Source of the DNA: Prorocentrum cordatum
Taxonomy: Eukaryota; Sar; Dinophyceae; Prorocentrales; Prorocentraceae
Reading direction: 5' to 3'
DNA: 64,000 nt
NCBI GenBank assembly: GCA_963575745.1
Contig: CAUYUJ010012780.1
Span: forward strand, 671,002 to 735,001
The notes beneath the pieces are model-generated. The model did no database searches. It was not told the DNA's origin and worked only from the letters and a program-made list of their open reading frames with translations. Within the stretch, counting starts at the first letter, position 1. Each line of letters opens with the position of its first letter. The position numbers and the translations under genes were made by a program. Positions 63,373 through 64,000 of this stretch are shown piece after piece.

Positions 63373-64000
63373 GCAAGGAGGAAGATGCGACGCTGGCTGG
63401 CGGACGCCGCGCTCCGAGGTCAAACCGCGGGCGCCAGGCGCGCACAGGCGAAGGGGCAGCCCGAGCAGCCGCCCGAGGTGCCAAGAATGACGGCGCCCCC
63501 CACCCGAGAGATAGGATATCGGAGCCCCGCTGGCACCAAAAAGAGAGAGGACAGGGAAGCCAAAAATAATGAAGGTCCGCCGGGAGCACGCCAACAAGGG
63601 TGCTCCACTCTCGCGAACCTAGTCCCCGTCCTCGAGATGGTAATGAGAAGACCGGCTCGCTAGGAGCCTGGCCCAGCGCGTTTCTGGGTCGGCAACGTGA
63701 AGGGGGCGAGGCGCAGGGATCCTACGAGAACCCTGTCTGCCCTCGCCCGCAGGGTGAAAACCCGCCAAAAACTGCTTTCTGCTCCGAAGGGCGCGTTCCG
63801 AAAGTCTCTATGTCGGGTCAGTGGACGGGCGCCCTACCAACGCATGCCCTGCCGTGCCATTGGTAAAAAAAATCCACAGGAAGCGCAGAGGCACACGTGC
63901 CCCGAGGAAACCCAAAGACGATGCCCCCTGGCCGCGGACGCAGGGGCGGGCCCCGTTTCACGCGTGGCACGGTCAGGCACTACGGTGGCGGCCAAAGTAG
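63373..64000. other. no recognised feature
   Basis: Mixed sequence to the window end. No gene or clear repeat is seen. Confidence 0.5.

Overview
The window looks like nuclear DNA from a repeat-rich, GC-rich microbial eukaryote; a dinoflagellate or similar alga is my best guess. The reasons are: no compact operons, almost no intact reading frames, at least one gene that appears split by an intron, eukaryotic retroelement remnants, very many trinucleotide arrays, and a Pif1-type helicase with a Cys-rich tail of a sort I associate with dinoflagellates. Taxonomy is inference from sequence style. I found no rRNA, tRNA, CRISPR array, replication origin or bacterial-type regulatory site.

Genes and gene remnants. 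(1) A HAD-fold phosphatase-like gene on the minus strand, in at least two exons (5457-5068 and about 3857-3600). (2) A 5'-truncated, frameshifted LINE 3' end with an RNase H domain (20955-19990, minus). (3) A long Penelope-like reverse transcriptase frame (33353-35230, plus), the only large intact enzyme frame. (4) A broken zinc-ribbon, Gln/Ala-rich gag-like gene (48299-47228, minus). (5) A decayed Pif1-like helicase C-terminus with Cys-rich tail (55794-53830, minus), interrupted by a 271-bp element with 38-bp terminal inverted repeats. (6) A second LINE RNase H remnant (59560-58850, minus). Several other stretches read like decayed coding DNA but I do not recognise them.

Repeats fill the rest. 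A CCCAAGAGG-type degenerate array family occurs at eleven places, always in the same orientation, and eight times encloses one conserved AT-richer core of about 70 bp. Other families are: a 39-bp satellite beside GTT microsatellite elements; GTT-cored elements, one with about 55-bp inverted ends; a GGGTCGCGGG minisatellite with 85-105 bp units; a 152-bp tandem array (51051-52125); a 77/88-bp satellite present as two arrays in opposite orientation 37 kb apart; a hairpin family built on GAGCGTTCCGGAACGCTC; a hAT-like MITE with a diverged copy under the 5' part of the reverse transcriptase frame; a 59-bp-arm hairpin; and a TRIM-like pair of 170-bp direct repeats.

Layout: 1-2.3 kb nested inverted repeats; 2.4-5.5 kb HAD gene; 5.7-19.4 kb repeats; 20-21 kb LINE remnant; 21-33 kb repeats and unrecognised coding-like DNA; 33-35 kb reverse transcriptase; 36-47 kb repeats, an AT-richer island and a GC-rich unrecognised block; 47-48 kb gag-like gene; 49-53.5 kb repeats; 53.8-55.8 kb helicase remnant; 56-64 kb repeats and the second LINE remnant. 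There is no sign that these genes form one pathway; the window records transposon insertion and decay around one probable host gene.
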